Position numbers and translations under genes: made by a program
Notes under the pieces: model-generated
Databases searched by the model: none
Told to the model about the DNA's origin: nothing
Seen by the model: only the letters and a program-made list of their open reading frames with translations
NCBI GenBank assembly: GCA_963995525.1
Contig: OZ023214.1
Location: forward strand, 47,616,560-47,680,559
DNA: 64,000 nt
DNA from: Escarpia spicata
Taxonomy: Eukaryota; Annelida; Polychaeta; Sabellida; Siboglinidae
Direction: 5' to 3'
Shown: in pieces, positions 50,108 through 63,369 of the stretch
How positions within the stretch are numbered: position 1 is the stretch's first letter
How the letters are laid out: every line of letters starts with the position of its first letter

Positions 50108-50115
50108 CTCGACGC
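50108..50115. repeat. 8-bp target-site duplication, right (hAT-like)
   Basis: CTCGACGC. Confidence 0.8.
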
Positions 50116-50670
50116 ACCTCGATTTTTATGCTCTCAGCAGGTAACTGTATGGAGTCGAATTCAAGTCTTTGAAAACGTCCTGCATGTATTTCGCCCTACC
50201 CGGATACATCTGTTTAGCCAGTTGACCTGCCTGACCGGCGTCGCGAGGACTCTTGAAAACACCATTTACTGAGCGTTCAGGCTGATGGTGCGGTTTTCCT
50301 TCCCTTTCGGAAACAAATTCTGCACTAGATAGACGATGGATGTATTAAAGTGATGAATCTTTTTCGTAAACAACGCCGTCCCACGACTGTCCGTCTCCGC
50401 CATGAGACCGTCGAGCACGATGAGTATGCGCGTACCCGTTTCGAAAACTTTCAAGTCCGGTAAACCGTCTACGAACTCCAGGCTAGGCATAGTCTCCGCC
50501 ATACAGGCGTATGCTGTCTGCCACTGACCGTAGCACCACACGACCTTATCGGGCGCTAGGTCGATCATAGACGAGGCGAAACGCAACAGCCTTGTCGTGA
50601 AAGAGGTCTTACCGAACCCTGTCGGACCGGATACGATACAGGTAAAAGGATACTTCAACGACGTGTCCAT
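50116..50670 (-). pseudogene. Older Polinton packaging ATPase
   Basis: It starts MDTSLKYPFTCIVSGPTGFG. Walker A (GPTGFGKT) and the LIVLDGL Walker B region are present (second Asp changed to Gly). A frameshift near 50266 separates the C-terminal block (KYMQDVFKDLNSTPYSYLL), which ends at a stop. Confidence 0.8.
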
Positions 50671-50703
50671 CTCGACGACTGACACGCACCAGACACGTGT
50701 CCG

Positions 50704-50711
50704 CTTTTATA
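50704..50711 (-). promoter_or_regulatory. TATA box before the older ATPase
   Basis: TATAAAAG on the minus strand, 34 bp before the ATG at 50670. Confidence 0.5.
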
Positions 50712-50934
50712 TCGCGTATATAGCACAGGGCAGATCTACCAGTTAAAAGGCGTCGTCCCGCCGTCTCCAAAACAACAACAACGCGTCGCCCGGCGCTTCC
50801 ACTCCACTACAACCCTAGACCAGTTCTCACACACAGCACGTCGAATAGACACCGATTCGACGAATTCCTATAACCTCTCATTCAGCACGCCTTACCCCAC
50901 ACTACATCCTAGCCTACGATCCAAACCTAATACC

Positions 50935-51230
50935 GCCACGCGCTCTCTCCAACACACAACGACGCCGCGGTGTCTCCACCGACCCAAGGGTGGCGCTGCA
51001 GTGCGCTGCGCTCTCTCCAACACACAATGACGCCGCAGTGTCTCCACCGACACAAAGGAATAAACTAGTACAAAAAAAAGACGACTGCTTCACACAGAAA
51101 CTTCCATATCTCACACCGGCATGACGTCATCTTCACTACAAATTAAACACAAATGACACCGCTAGGTGACAGGCCTGATACGTCACCACTACAAATTAAA
51201 CACAAATTACACCGCTAGGTGGTAGGCCTG
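50935..51230. repeat. Two sets of direct repeats
   Basis: CGCTCTCTCCAACACACAA plus the following ~30 bases occurs at about 50941 and 51009. CTACAAATTAAACACAAAT...CACCGCTAGGTG occurs at about 51135 and 51190. They mark the flank of the older Polinton. Confidence 0.7.
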
Positions 51231-51539
51231 ATCCGTCTAATCATAAAAATTGCGCCCACGCCTTTGTTAAAAGATAGGAGCAGTGACGTCATACTACGCA
51301 ATTTTGATGATGTAGTGTTGAAGCGGACATATTATACTACTGGCGACGTTGTCGGATATGACGTTGGGGTGCGATATTCGGATGTTATGTGTGATGTCAT
51401 CCCATGTTGTTACATTGGCGGCAGGTTAGAGAATAATAATGGAATGACTTCTTTAGCGCCAATATCATCGGAAAATCCGAGCTCCGTGGTGCGAAGGATT
51501 AAGCGTTCTCTTTGTTACGTACAGAGCAAAAGTCGTTAA

Positions 51540-53470
51540 CAGATGGATGGAATTGGTAAGAAGCAAAGGCGGATATGCAGTATTAAAAAGATATATGTTT
51601 AGATGACGGCAAAATGAAACTATATTTCTTACAATAGGGAGTAAGTTCCACAAAGTTGCTGCAGCAACCGAAAAGGCTCGAGTTCCTGCATTCGTCTTAA
51701 CTATGGGAATAACAGGTAGATCAGAGTCTGCCGACCGAAGCTGTTTAGGTTCTTTGCTGGAGTAAGCATAAATGTAGGTGTGCAGGTTGTTTGGATGACA
51801 GGGCTTGATAAGTAAGTGTACAGACCTGAAAAATAATGCGATATCGCACAGGTAGCCAATTTGGTGTTTTGGAAGTGGCACTGAACGAGAAAACGAGGAG
51901 ATCGTGTAACTAACCTTGCCAACAAAAAATTGGACGCGTTGAAGTTTGGTAATGTCCTTGTTAGCAATATTATAAAGGCGGGAATTGCAATAGTCAAGTC
52001 TGCTGCTGGTAAGAGCTGTTGCAATAGTTTTAGCAACAGAAAATAACGTATACCAGCGAATACGGAGATCACGGATATGGTAAAAACGGCAGCGACAAGG
52101 TAGAGATATGTGTTGTCCAAAATTGAAGTTATATTATCAAAGATTACTCCTAGATTCCGCGCCGAGTTTGTTGTTGTGATATGCCGACTAAAAACATCAA
52201 CTTCACCACGCTGCATTGAAGTACCAATGGTGATAAATTTAGTCTTATTTGCATTCAACTTTAATGTGTTGTCAGTCATCCTGTAGAAGATATGTTGGAG
52301 GCAATCACATAGCTGGTTAACGGAGCGATTTGTATCCGAAGTAGCCAAAGAAATGTAGATCTGTGTATCATCAACATAAAGATGATGATCCAAATTATGA
52401 CTTTGCATCACAGAGCTTTGTGGCGTGATGTAAAAAGTGAAAAGCAAAGGCCCAAGAACAAAACCCTGCGGAACACCACATAAAGTGGGCAGTGCAGCCG
52501 AAAAGCAGTTCCCCATCTTAATCGTTTGGTATATATCAGTTACGTTTGAAGAAAACCAGCTCAGAGCTGTGCCAGATATGCTGTACCACGTTGATAAACG
52601 TTTAATTAGAATGCTATGATAAATGGTATAAAAGGCGGCAGAAAGATCAAGTAAGGTTAGGGCAGTTACTTTACCATTATCAACGGTCGAGTTAATATCA
52701 TTATGTACTTTTAAAAGAGCCGTTTCTGTTGAATGAAATTGTTTATATGCTGATTGTGACACATTAGTTAAGACATTTGTGCTAATGTGAGACCTTAGAC
52801 GGCTTGCAACAAACTTGTCTAGTGTTTTAGAAATAAAGCTAAGGTTAGACATATATATATAACTGTTAAGTCTTGTTTAGGCAGGGATGACTTCATAAGA
52901 ACTTGACTGACATGGGCGTATTTGAAGTCATCGGGGAAAAAAGCCGATATCTGCTGTAGGTTTAACTAATGCATCGAGACATACATTTAGCAGTATAGTC
53001 GGAAATGGATCAAGAGCACAAGACTTATTTTCCTCACTTCATCAATTTTTGCAGGTTCAAACAATACAAATAGAGAATTTACTTGTAGAGTCGCCGCATT
53101 CACCGTACTTAATGTATGACCTGGAAAATCCGAGCGAATAAGATTGATTTTGTCCATAAAATGACTAGAAAAGTCACACACACACAGACTTGATTTATAC
53201 ATGCTTAGGTAGCAGTGGAACAGGCCGTCTGTGTAAAATGCTATTGACGCAGTTCCATAACTGACGTGTACTATTGGACTTATTTGTGACCATATTTGTG
53301 TAGTAAACTGATTTAGCTTTGACCATTTGTTTGTTACAGAGGTGACAGTATTTGAAATAACGCGATCTGTCCAGAGGTGATTCGCGCCCAGGCTCTTATT
53401 ACCGACGGTGCCTTTTAGATAGTCACATTTCGGGATCATCCATGGAGCCGGTAGCTTTTGCGACACAAAT
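51540..53470 (-). pseudogene. L2/CR1-like reverse transcriptase fragment
   Basis: An open minus-strand frame (51701-52852) carries MSNLSFISKTLDKFVASRL, QSAYKQFHSTETALL, LLDLSAAF, GVPQGFVLGPLLFTFYI and HLYVDDTQIY (YVDD box). Upstream blocks (FMDKINLIR, FEPAKIDEV) continue to 53470 after a frameshift. A C-terminal LARLVTRSPRF segment and 3' tail reach 51540. 5' truncated and inactive. Confidence 0.8.
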
Positions 53471-54285
53471 TAGGATTTCATAGGTGCGTGTTTGTCAAAT
53501 AATCCCTTGAGTTCTTTACAGTTTATATAAGTCAGTTAGATGTTCTTCTGGGTCTGTGATAAGTCCAGCTGTGAGCCATTAAAACTGTAATGGCAATCCT
53601 GTAAATGGCTCTATAAGACACATTGTGTTTCGACTTTGTTGGAGTTATAGAAACGTTCATATTAAAAATGACAGTGTGGTGGTTTGATAAACCATCCGAA
53701 ACAGTTTCAACTATAACCTTTTGGTACTATAACCGTTTTACTTTGGTGACTGACTGTGACTGTGAGCCGGGCAAATTTTCCTTCAAGTAAAAACACACCG
53801 TGGCGGAGCGGACAGTTCAAGAATAGCCCCTTTGATTCGATTTGATCAAGTGAGCGACGCGAAGGAGACGCGGACGTTGGGTGATTGTATTCACGTTCCT
53901 AGCTCTTGTTAATATTTCTGAAGTTATTTTTTCGACGTGTCAGCGAACGGTCAGAAAACGGGGTTAAGGTTGCAGCGGGATAAAAAGCGAGCGACATGTA
54001 TGCGAGCTGATGTAGGGACGTCAGAGTATGCTAGTTATATTCCGTACGCTTCGGAACCGGATTTTTTAACGCTTTGTGACCACGTAGAACTCCCTACGTT
54101 CAAACTGAAAACGAGACTGCGATATCCCAACACGGAGATGTACTGTTTAATTACCAAAATGACAGTAGTCACATCTGCTTCGTGTTGTTTTAACTACAAC
54201 GTAGGACGTACACCAAAAACGTGTCATATGAATTGAGTGCCATTGACATTAACATATGTACCAGCCCATTTAGTGGGTTGAAGTT
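53471..54285. other. Non-coding DNA
   Basis: Nothing was recognised; no supported exon. Confidence 0.3.
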
Positions 54286-54289
54286 ACAT

Positions 54290-54535
54290 TAGCAAAGGAG
54301 CAGTGTAGATTATATATAAGAAAGTTCTAATTTTCACAAAGGACTGTAAATGAATGGAACAGATTATCTGCCGATTGTGTGGGTGCTAGTAGCGTGAATA
54401 TGTTTAAAAATAAAATCGACACATACCTCAGAAGGGCGGGATATACATAAATAAAAGGCTTGGACTCTCGATAAGCCAAAGAGCTTCCTTGTCCACCTGC
54501 CACCTAGAGTTTATTCTCTGGGTGGCAATCTTTTT
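54290..54535 (+). pseudogene. CR1 3' end fragment
   Basis: Plus-strand copy of the CR1 C-terminal end (FTKDCKstar-like, then NMFKNKIDTYLRRAGYT) and 3' UTR (CTCGATAAGCC, CTGGGTGGCAATC). It matches the 3' parts of the copies at 20765 and 55877. Confidence 0.75.
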
Positions 54536-55870
54536 TAATTTTGAATGTATTGGCATTTAAAGTCTGCCATTTTTGTTAATTTATTGGCGGAGTGACCTTC
54601 TATCCATAACACACGTGAACACAGGACTGCATGGCTATTTCTGTAAGTATTTATATGCACCGTGCATGTGTGCAACTTATAAGAGATGGAGTTGTGTGAT
54701 TTTGACAAAAACAGAAATATCAACTGTACTGCGTGCCCTACAAAACATACTGGCATCTCAGCCGACGAAAGCTGCGGCAAGGTTACATTTCGCCGAGTAA
54801 AGTTGCGATTATAACATCGTGGCTATGGCTATTGTCAATAATTTTTTTTCTAACAATGTGTAATGTGTTTTATTGCACTGGTTAGATGCATGTGCGCGAG
54901 ACAGCACTTTTGGCAATGCACGAGAACGGGTAGAAAGTTGTCAAATCTCGTTACCCTCTCAGAAGTCGCACAGAAACGTCATGAATCTGCCAAAACCTAG
55001 CAAAGAAGCGACTGACACCTACCTAGCCCCAGTGCCACTGGACGGGAGTTCGTCGGCAGACCACAACCTGAAGTCTACGGGACAGGTGAGCTAAAACCAA
55101 TATTAACATATTCTTCGACGCTGCATATGGGATTACTTGTAGGAAGCATAAAATGGTAATTGAATCTTTAAGAATACATTGAATGGTTGGTGGAGTTGTA
55201 TAAGTGAATCGTTTATCCAGTGGTTTTAAGGAGCCGTGTGAATCTCAGATTAAAGCTGTTTCACATGTTGGAACATAATTCTATGGTCAGCAGGACAGAC
55301 GTTTGGAGAAGATGTCACAATTATCTTAAATTACAAGTACAATATACAACAATAAAATTAAATGGTGTTTTCCGTGAGGTGAGAATAGATCATTGTATTA
55401 TTAAATGTTACCCATCAATAGTAAGTTATTCAGTCGATATCATTTGTGCAGGCAAGTCGCATATTCATAGTAAATGTTCATGCATTGTTCTTTTGTTCGA
55501 TGACTTGTAGTCGCATTGTTTTGCCATGTTTGGCAGCAACGCTCGTACACCCACTCTATATGATTAGCAAGCACACGTATTTCAAGTAATATTGCGTATA
55601 TGTAATACATATCCAAAACTGATTCAGTTGTTTGTCTAAATTTGGTGTTTTATTTTTGGTGGTATGTGTGTCACGGTGTTGTGTTGGCGGGTTCAAATCC
55701 CGCAGGTGTTTGCATTTTCATCGAAACACTACCGGTTGGCTGTGCACATTCACCGACCTTACCATACTATTGAAACAAGTCACTGTGCCGTCATTACATA
55801 TTTATAAATGTTACAAAAGGGTTGCATAGATAGTGCTTGTGCAGGGTGAGTGAATGTTCCCATTCCATAA
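54536..55870. other. Non-coding DNA
   Basis: A box B-like GGTTCAAATCCC near 55690 may be a SINE trace. Nothing else was recognised. Confidence 0.3.
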
Positions 55871-55959
55871 CGCAAGTTTAACAAGATTTAACAAGATTGC
55901 CACCCAGAGAATTAACTCTAGGTAGCAGGTGGACAAGGAAGCCCTTGGCTTATCGAGAG

Positions 55960-58867
55960 TCCGACACTTTTATCTATGTGTATCCCGCCCGTCTGAGGTA
56001 TGTGTCGATTTTATTTTTAAACATATTCACGCTACTAGCACCCACACAATCAGCAGGTAATATGTTCCATTCATTTACAGTCCTTTGTGAAAATGAAAAG
56101 TTTCTTATATCCAATCTACTCTGCTCCTTTGCTAATGCAAGTTCATGTCCTCTAGTCCTTCTATCTTTCTTAACTGAGAAAAACATGTTTCTATCAATAT
56201 TTTCATAACCCTTCAATATTTTAAACACTTCTATCTGATCTCCTCTCAATCTCCTGGTCTCTAGTGTTGTTAAACCGCATTTTTTAGGCGTATTTCGTAA
56301 CTAAGATCCCTCAGATTTGGTATCATTTTAGTTGCTCTCCTCTGCACTCTTTCTAGCATATCTATGTCCTTCCTGCGATATGGCCTCCACGCTTGAATAC
56401 AATATTCTAAATGAGGCCTAACTATTGTTTTGTACAGCGGTATTATTAGCTCTTTTTCCTTATACGTTATGTTTCGCCTAATTAATCCAAGGATTTGATT
56501 TCCCTTTGAAGCTGCAATTCCGCACTGCTCTGAAATCTTCATATCAGCACTAACGGTTAACCCTAAGTCCTTTTCTTTTACAGTAGTACTTAGTACAGTA
56601 CCCCCCATTGTATATTCTACTTCTTCGTTCCCATGTCCTATGTGGAGGCATTTACATTTCCCAAAATTGAACATCATTTGCCACTTTTCAGACCATTTGA
56701 TCAACCTGTCAAGATCATCTTGTAAATGCTGTCTATCTCCATCACTTTGAATCCTTCTAAACACTTTTGTATCATCCGCAAATTTCAACACCTTGCTTGT
56801 TATTTCATCATCCAAATCGTTGATGTATATTAAGAATAATATAGGACCTAATACTGATCCCTGTGGTACCCCACTCAATACCGATTTCCAGTTTGAAGCC
56901 TCCCCATCAACTACTACACGTTGTCTTCTGTCAATCAGCCATTGTTCTATCCAGTTTATTATACCATTTCCTATGCCATGGGCCTTTCGTTAAAGCAGTA
57001 ATCTTTGATGTGGTACTTTGTCAAAAGCTTTTTGAAAATCTAAGTAGACGATATCTACTGGTGATCCCTCATCTACCCACTTAGTGATGTCTTCCAAAAA
57101 ACATAACATATTTGTTGAGCATGACCTCGCTTTAAAAAAAACATGTTGAGATGGGTTTATCAAGTTTTGTTTAACAAGAAAATCCACCATGTGATCTTTA
57201 ATTAGTCTTTCTAATAATTTACAAATCACTGATGTTAAACTCACTGGTCTATAGTTCTCTGACTTGTTTCTCGAACCTTTTTTGAATAACGGTATAATGT
57301 TTGCTTCTTTCCATTCTAATGGAACCACTCCCTCTTCTAATGACAAGTTGAAAACTGTTGCAAGTGGTATGCTAATTTGTTCTACAATTTCCAATAGTAG
57401 TTTGGGTGGAATACCATCCACTCCAGGTGATTTATTATCCTTCATAGCCCTTATTTTCTTAGCTACCATTTCCGGGGTTACAATTAATTGTCCTAAATAG
57501 TCTGAATCTGCCCCCTTGAACTTAGCCTCTGGTATTGGCAGTGAACTAATATCTTCCCTGGTAAACACTGAACTAAAGTACTCATTCAGGTCTTCTGCCA
57601 TTATGAATCCCTCTGATATTATATTTCCAGCACTATCTTCTAGAGGACCGACCTTATCTTGAACTTTCTGTTTGCTTCGAACATACGCATACAAATTCTT
57701 GCTGTCATGTTTTATATTACTAGCTAATTGTTGTTCATAGCTTCTCTTTGAATTTCTAATTTCAGCTGTAGCTTGGTTAAGTGCTTCTTTATAACTGTTG
57801 TAGTCTTTATCATTTCCAGTACATCTATATGACTTCCACATCATTTGTTTATACTTAATTTTTCTAATGGCTTCTTTCGATAAGTGTTTCTTTTTGGACC
57901 GTTTTCCTTGTTTTTTGAAGGGTACAAATTTATCGATTATGCACTTAATTTCACTCTTTAATATATTCCAGCATTCTGTTGCCGTCTTATTTTTCAGTGT
58001 CTTATTGTCTATCTTTGCTAAATATTTCCTCAAGTCCTTATACCTTCCTTTGTGTAAATTTCTCCTATACTGCTTTTTGCTATTCCTTTCTGATTTTACT
58101 TTGATGGTAAAATGTATCTGGTTGTGATCGCTACTCCCCAGTGGCTCACATATCTTGACATTGTCAACTAATTCATTCTGTGAGGACAAAACTATGTCTA
58201 ACACATTCTCACCCCTGGTTGGTTCTAGCACATGTTGAGAAAGGAATGTATGTTGAACTAAAACTAAAAACTTGTGGTCCTCTCTCCCCATACTCTGTAG
58301 AGATTTCCATTGTATATGCCCATGGTTAAAATCCCCCATAATAATACAGTCCCGTTTGCTTACTTCCCTTATAGCGTTTTGTATTTTTTCATTCTCTTCT
58401 ATGCTTATGTTTGGACTTCGATAAACTAACCCAACTGTTAACGTTGAGTTTCCTGTAACTATGTTACACCAAACAGCTTCTTCGCAATCTGCTTCTCTTT
58501 CTAATTTTATTTCATAAGCCTGAATAGATTCTTTAATATATAAAATAACTCCACCTCCCTTTCTTCCTATTCTAATTTTTCTAAACATTACATATCCTGT
58601 CAGTCCCAATTCAGCATCTGATATATCGGTGGTGGTCCAGGATTCGGTTATACCTATTATATGAGGGTCAATATCTTCTACCATAATGTTTAGTTCATTT
58701 CTTTTGTTTACTATACTCCTTGCATTTAAACAAACACATTTATATCCAGCTTCAGAAGAGTTTTCCAGACTGTTATTTGTTGATTTATTTGTGCTGTCTT
58801 TATCTATGCCTCCATTTTCAGGCTTTTCTGTGAGTCCCCCCTGCGAATCTAGTTTAAATAGATGCAA
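55960..58867 (-). pseudogene. CR1-type ORF2, copy 2, frameshifted
   Basis: The endonuclease and RT start (56990-58867) match copy 1, including IMGDFNHGHI and VYLDFQKAFDKVPH. A small deletion near 56985 shifts the frame before GVPQGSVLGPILF. The rest (FADDTKVF onward) is at 56270-56878. A further frame at 55974-56249 carries the C-terminal NMFKNKIDTYLRRAGYT. One codon is missing relative to copy 1 near 58010. Confidence 0.85.
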
Positions 58868-60073
58868 CCTGTCCCACTGTCAACAGATTGCAGCAGATTC
58901 TCTGAGAAAACTGCTGCCCCCTTTCCACTAAGATGGAGGCCATCTCTCATGTACATATCTTCCCTCCCAACAAAGTATCCCCATAAATCTGTGAATCCCA
59001 CCCCCTCTTCTTCACACATCTGCTCAGCTAGTGCATTGATCGCCATCCTCTTGCAGTTTCTATACGTTGCCCCCCTTCCTCCCATTACTGGCAAAATTCC
59101 TGACAAAATAACCTGTTCGACTCTCGTCTTCTTTAGCTTCCTCACTAACTGTCTATACTTCTGTACTATCGCAGTTGTTCCCTCCCTGTCTGCATTATTT
59201 GTTCCTACATGTACCAGTATAGACCCCCCCCCCCTTGCCATGTCCCAATACCTTCTCTACCCTGTCAGTTACATGTTCAATCCTAGTCCCCGGTAAACAA
59301 ACAACGATGTCCTTCCCCTCGCTCAATGTCTTGTCCGTCTTTTTCATAATGGAGTCACCCATAAACACCCTATCTTTCCTCATTGCACCCTCAATCACTA
59401 CCTTAGAATAGCTCCTTCTTCGGTTTGCATCTGTCTGGTTGTTGTCTTTCCCCCCTGCCGTCTTCTCTCCTGTCACATTCTCTTCCGATCCATTCTTTCC
59501 TGTCGCTTTTTCTCTTGTCACCTTTCCTCCTGTCAGCGTCCCTTTTATCGACTTCTCTTCTATCACATTTGCTCTCATTTCCTTTCGTCCCTTCTTCTTT
59601 CGTCCAGTCTCATTTTCCTCTCTCCTCTCCCGTTCCATCTTCCCTCCCTCCTTCTCTACAGTCACTTTCTTCCCTGTCACCTTCACGCTTGTCACGTTTT
59701 CTGTTGTCGATTTTCCAATTTCTTCCCCTCCAATCACCTTCTCTCCTCTCAATCTCCTTTCCTCAGTTTTCTTGCCACTGCTATTCTCCTTCAATCTTGC
59801 AGTATCCTCACCTCTCTCCCTGTCGTCTTTCTCCATTCGACCTGCCTCCTTGCTAATTCCCATCTCCATTCCCTTCACAATATCTGTCAACCTAACTATC
59901 TCCTTCTGCAGACACTCCACCTTCCAACATCCAATGCACTGAAAGGTGAATCCTTCCTCCGTGGTTTCTGCCCATGACTTTCCACACCCTGACAATGCAA
60001 AATCTACCCAGCTGTGGCAGTGATCGCACACCAAGTGTCGCTTTGCCTTGACTTGCCGCTTGCAAGGCGCCAT
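58849..60073 (-). pseudogene. CR1-type ORF1, copy 2, frameshifted
   Basis: It starts at ATG 60073. A PHD-like zinc finger covers residues 15-55 (CDHC ... FQCIGC). A charged Lys/Glu/Gly region follows with repeats of the G-K-V-T-G-E-K type. The C-terminal SGNH esterase has MGDSIM, VHVGTNN and DGLHLS. A frameshift at a poly-C run (59226-59234) splits it. ORF1 proteins bind element RNA; the esterase role is unclear. Confidence 0.8.
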
Positions 60074-60917
60074 ATCCAGATCAGAATTTATTTAATAACT
60101 TAACTAACTTAGTCTTTATAAAGACTGATTCCTGTGTACTACAGCACATTTTAGGTTACAAATTTCAATTACACAGCCGACTATTTATCCTAACACGAAC
60201 GCTAACATCACCGGTAGTGACCTAATTTAAATACAATCAATTACGTTATGTTAGGCTGCTTTATTTATTTAGGTTACGCCGCCCGACTATCGCCCTTGCT
60301 TAATTTTAACAACAATGCTACCTAACCAAAATATCTAGCAAGTACTGGCTTACACAGATATTATCTTATGTAAGTAGTTTGATGGTTGTTACTTTATCTC
60401 CTATATATTCTACCACATAATCAGGTTTGTTAAATCTTGTTTACAACTTGTCGAACGCTAAGCCGCCTAAGTGAGTTACCCTATTATCACTCACTATACT
60501 AAGGTTTTCTAAAATACTTTAACTAACTAACTTTAAGCACAACTGCTACTCAATATATGTTTATTGCAACTTTATGAATGATATTAAGGCAAAAATAATA
60601 CTTATCAATCAGTAATTCCACTTGTTTATAAACTTTTTTACACCACCAATTTCTACAATCTATCTCCGCCAAATATAGCCTCGACGAATGAATCATCATG
60701 CCATACCCAGATGCAGCGACTGAGATGATGAATACAGACTCTCATTCGGTCTGCAGGTGCAACTTTAGTAAGACGAACCACATGCGCTGAATATGCAATG
60801 ACTATCTAACTACTCGTCTAAATTGTACACAAGGTTAGACAGAGACCGTGAGTGTACTTATTGGCATTGATACTTCGGCCAATGCCCTGCACTCTTGAGC
60901 AAAGAAATAATAATAGT

Positions 60918-61031
60918 GTATGTGTGCGTGTGCGTGTGCGTGTGCGTGTGCGTGTGTGTGTGCGGGTGTGTGTGTGTGTGAGTATGTGTGTGTGTGTGTG
61001 TGTGTGCGGGTGTGTGTGTGTGCTGAGTGTT

Positions 61032-61108
<77 letters not shown>

Positions 61109-61125
61109 TGTGTGTGTGGATGCGC
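60918..61125. repeat. (GT)n/(GTGTGC)n microsatellite
   Basis: GT-rich simple repeat with GTGTGC start and a perfect GT core. Confidence 0.95.
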
Positions 61126-61936
61126 TTCAATTTACGATTATATGGTAGTCTCCACGTGACCATTTCCTCCAATCGTACACATACGTAACGAATGGTATCG
61201 AAGGTAAACATATATGCTCTTCGTGTGTACAATCTTGTTTTGGGAACGAACATTCTCAAGGTACTGCTGACCAGTCAGGTAATCACGATATTTATAATTT
61301 TTATTTGTGTACGTTTCCCTGCTCTTACTTGAAAATGCAGCGGTGACATGTGTAAAACCAAAGCCAAAGCTGCTGAAAAGGTAGTCGTGGTTGTCAGACA
61401 TATGACAGTATCTGATACTGTACTAGCGAATTATCTTCGCTGGTACACGCTCATCGGCTAGTGTAAAGTGTCTATGCACAATTAGTGAACCTCATCGGTT
61501 TATGATCTGGGCGTTTGATTGTAGCACAATTACACAAAATGGAACAGCGCTACACGCTCATGCTCGATATTATGAATAGCTGCTCCAAAAGAATGAACTA
61601 GATCATACACACTGCACAGTATGCATATCTCTCTCCATTAGATACAGTGAACTTGTTTAACACATGTAATCACCCTTTGCGTGCACTCATTGTCAGAAAG
61701 GCCTGTGACAAAGATATATCCCAAACACACAATCAAGATGACGACGGAATGAGAAGTTCAGCTTTGGGTATATTATTTATTATATAGGTTACACAAAATG
61801 GCTGAATAGCCATTGGTATTGAACTCACATTACCAGAAAGCCGGGAATGGTCACCAAATTCATTATGTGTTCAAAACATAGCGAGGTAGATTGTCAGTGA
61901 AATGTAGACTACCACTGCAGCATTTTCATGCACGCG
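61126..61936. other. Non-coding DNA
   Basis: Nothing was recognised between the two microsatellites. Confidence 0.3.
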
Positions 61937-62132
61937 CGCGCGCGCACACACACACATGCCCGCACGCACGCACGCACACACATCACATACAACAACCATA
62001 CACACACACATTTACACACACAAGCGCGCGCACACACCCACACACACACATATACATGCACAAGCACCCACACACACACTCACACACTCACACACACACG
62101 CACACACATACACACACAGACACACACACCAA

Positions 62133-62189
<57 letters not shown>

Positions 62190-62267
62190 TCACACACAAG
62201 CACACAAACACACACACACAAGCACATACACATACAAATACACACAAAAACACACACACACACACAG
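61937..62267. repeat. (CA)n-rich microsatellite
   Basis: About 330 bp of CA-rich simple sequence. His/Thr frames are artefacts. Confidence 0.95.
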
Positions 62268-63365
62268 TAGCTGATACTCTATTGACAACCTATGTTACGT
62301 GCAGCCCTTTTAAGTTTCAGACTACTGTGTAAACTATCGTCAACTGTCTGACCGGGAACACTGGTTGAATTAAGCTTATTTTATGTTTTAATTATTGTAA
62401 CTGCAAAATGAGATCTCGCAAGTAATACAAAAGTGTCTCTTTCTTAATTCGGTCCTGATTGGTTAGTTGCGATATAGATTATGTTGCATTTAATCTGACT
62501 GTGTAAGGTGAAAAACTAATGACTCTGTGTGTCCCCCTGACTTTGCTCACTGCACGAATTGTAAGTTGTGAGAGATATGTAACACTTATATATCGGTATA
62601 TACAATCTAGCGAAGCTGATGCTTATTTCCACGAGAACCCCATATTGCATTTGTCAGACAGGACAAGTGTGCAATGACCCACGCCAACACTAGCGCCATT
62701 GCATGTGACGCACCACTTGAGTTCTTTTATCGTTTGAAACCAAAATATTAACACCGTGAGTTAGTTGGTGTGACAATATTGTCTCCTTGTATGTCTGAAT
62801 AAGTAAGTGGCATACGTTAGGTGCTCCTGAAAAGGACAGTCTTCGTGTGTTGTTGGGTCCGTCTAGACGACTATGCAACGGTGAGCCTATAAATGGGTCA
62901 GCTTGTAAACCAGCCTATGTCGTACGGTTAACTTGGTGACTGAGCCAACTCATTAACAGAGCGTGACTGCTGCGTAAAAAAACAACGGTTATTTTTGGAT
63001 ACGTTATTATAACGGTCTACCACGGGATCATGCTGATACAGGTAGCGCTGTAATATCACTCTGAAGCGGACGTTGGGAGAGAGTGCTTCGTGTCGTATGT
63101 AGTGAGCGCATTATGATCACTGTTCCCAAGAAGCTGAGTAGACCTGTCCTTTCCAACGCACCCCACCTACCCCACAATGCCTTATATGTAACCACCACGT
63201 CCAACATTTGACCAACTGCAAATATATACCACGCCCAAACCCAGCCCTCCTAGCCGCGTTTATCCAGTGCCCCGCTGCCCACTTACATAACCACAATATC
63301 AAAGGACCACTGCTGAATCTTAATCTAGGCAAGCCTGTAATATACAATCTTCCTCCATATTATAC
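62268..63365. other. Non-coding DNA with a possible retroelement trace
   Basis: Near 63175-63300 a plus frame reads CLICNHHVQHLTNC and CPAAHLH, like a zinc-binding RT tail. This is too short to assign. Confidence 0.3.
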
Positions 63366-63369
63366 CACA

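Larger units (their letters stand above)
47876..50711 (-). mobile_element. Older Polinton, right part
   Basis: Decayed minus-strand genes in Polinton order: ATPase, small basic protein, 271-residue-type protein and integrase catalytic part. No polymerase remnant was found further right. The true right end was not located. Confidence 0.8.
55877..60700 (-). mobile_element. CR1-type LINE, copy 2 (nearly full length)
   Basis: It runs from 3' AACAAGATTT repeats to a 5' UTR near 60700, which is shared with copy 3. Both ORFs are present but each has at least one frameshift. It is very similar to copy 1. Confidence 0.85.

Noticed and set aside
50712..51530. Polymerase remnant of the older Polinton
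   Set aside because: No polymerase motif was found in any frame; only direct repeats are visible.
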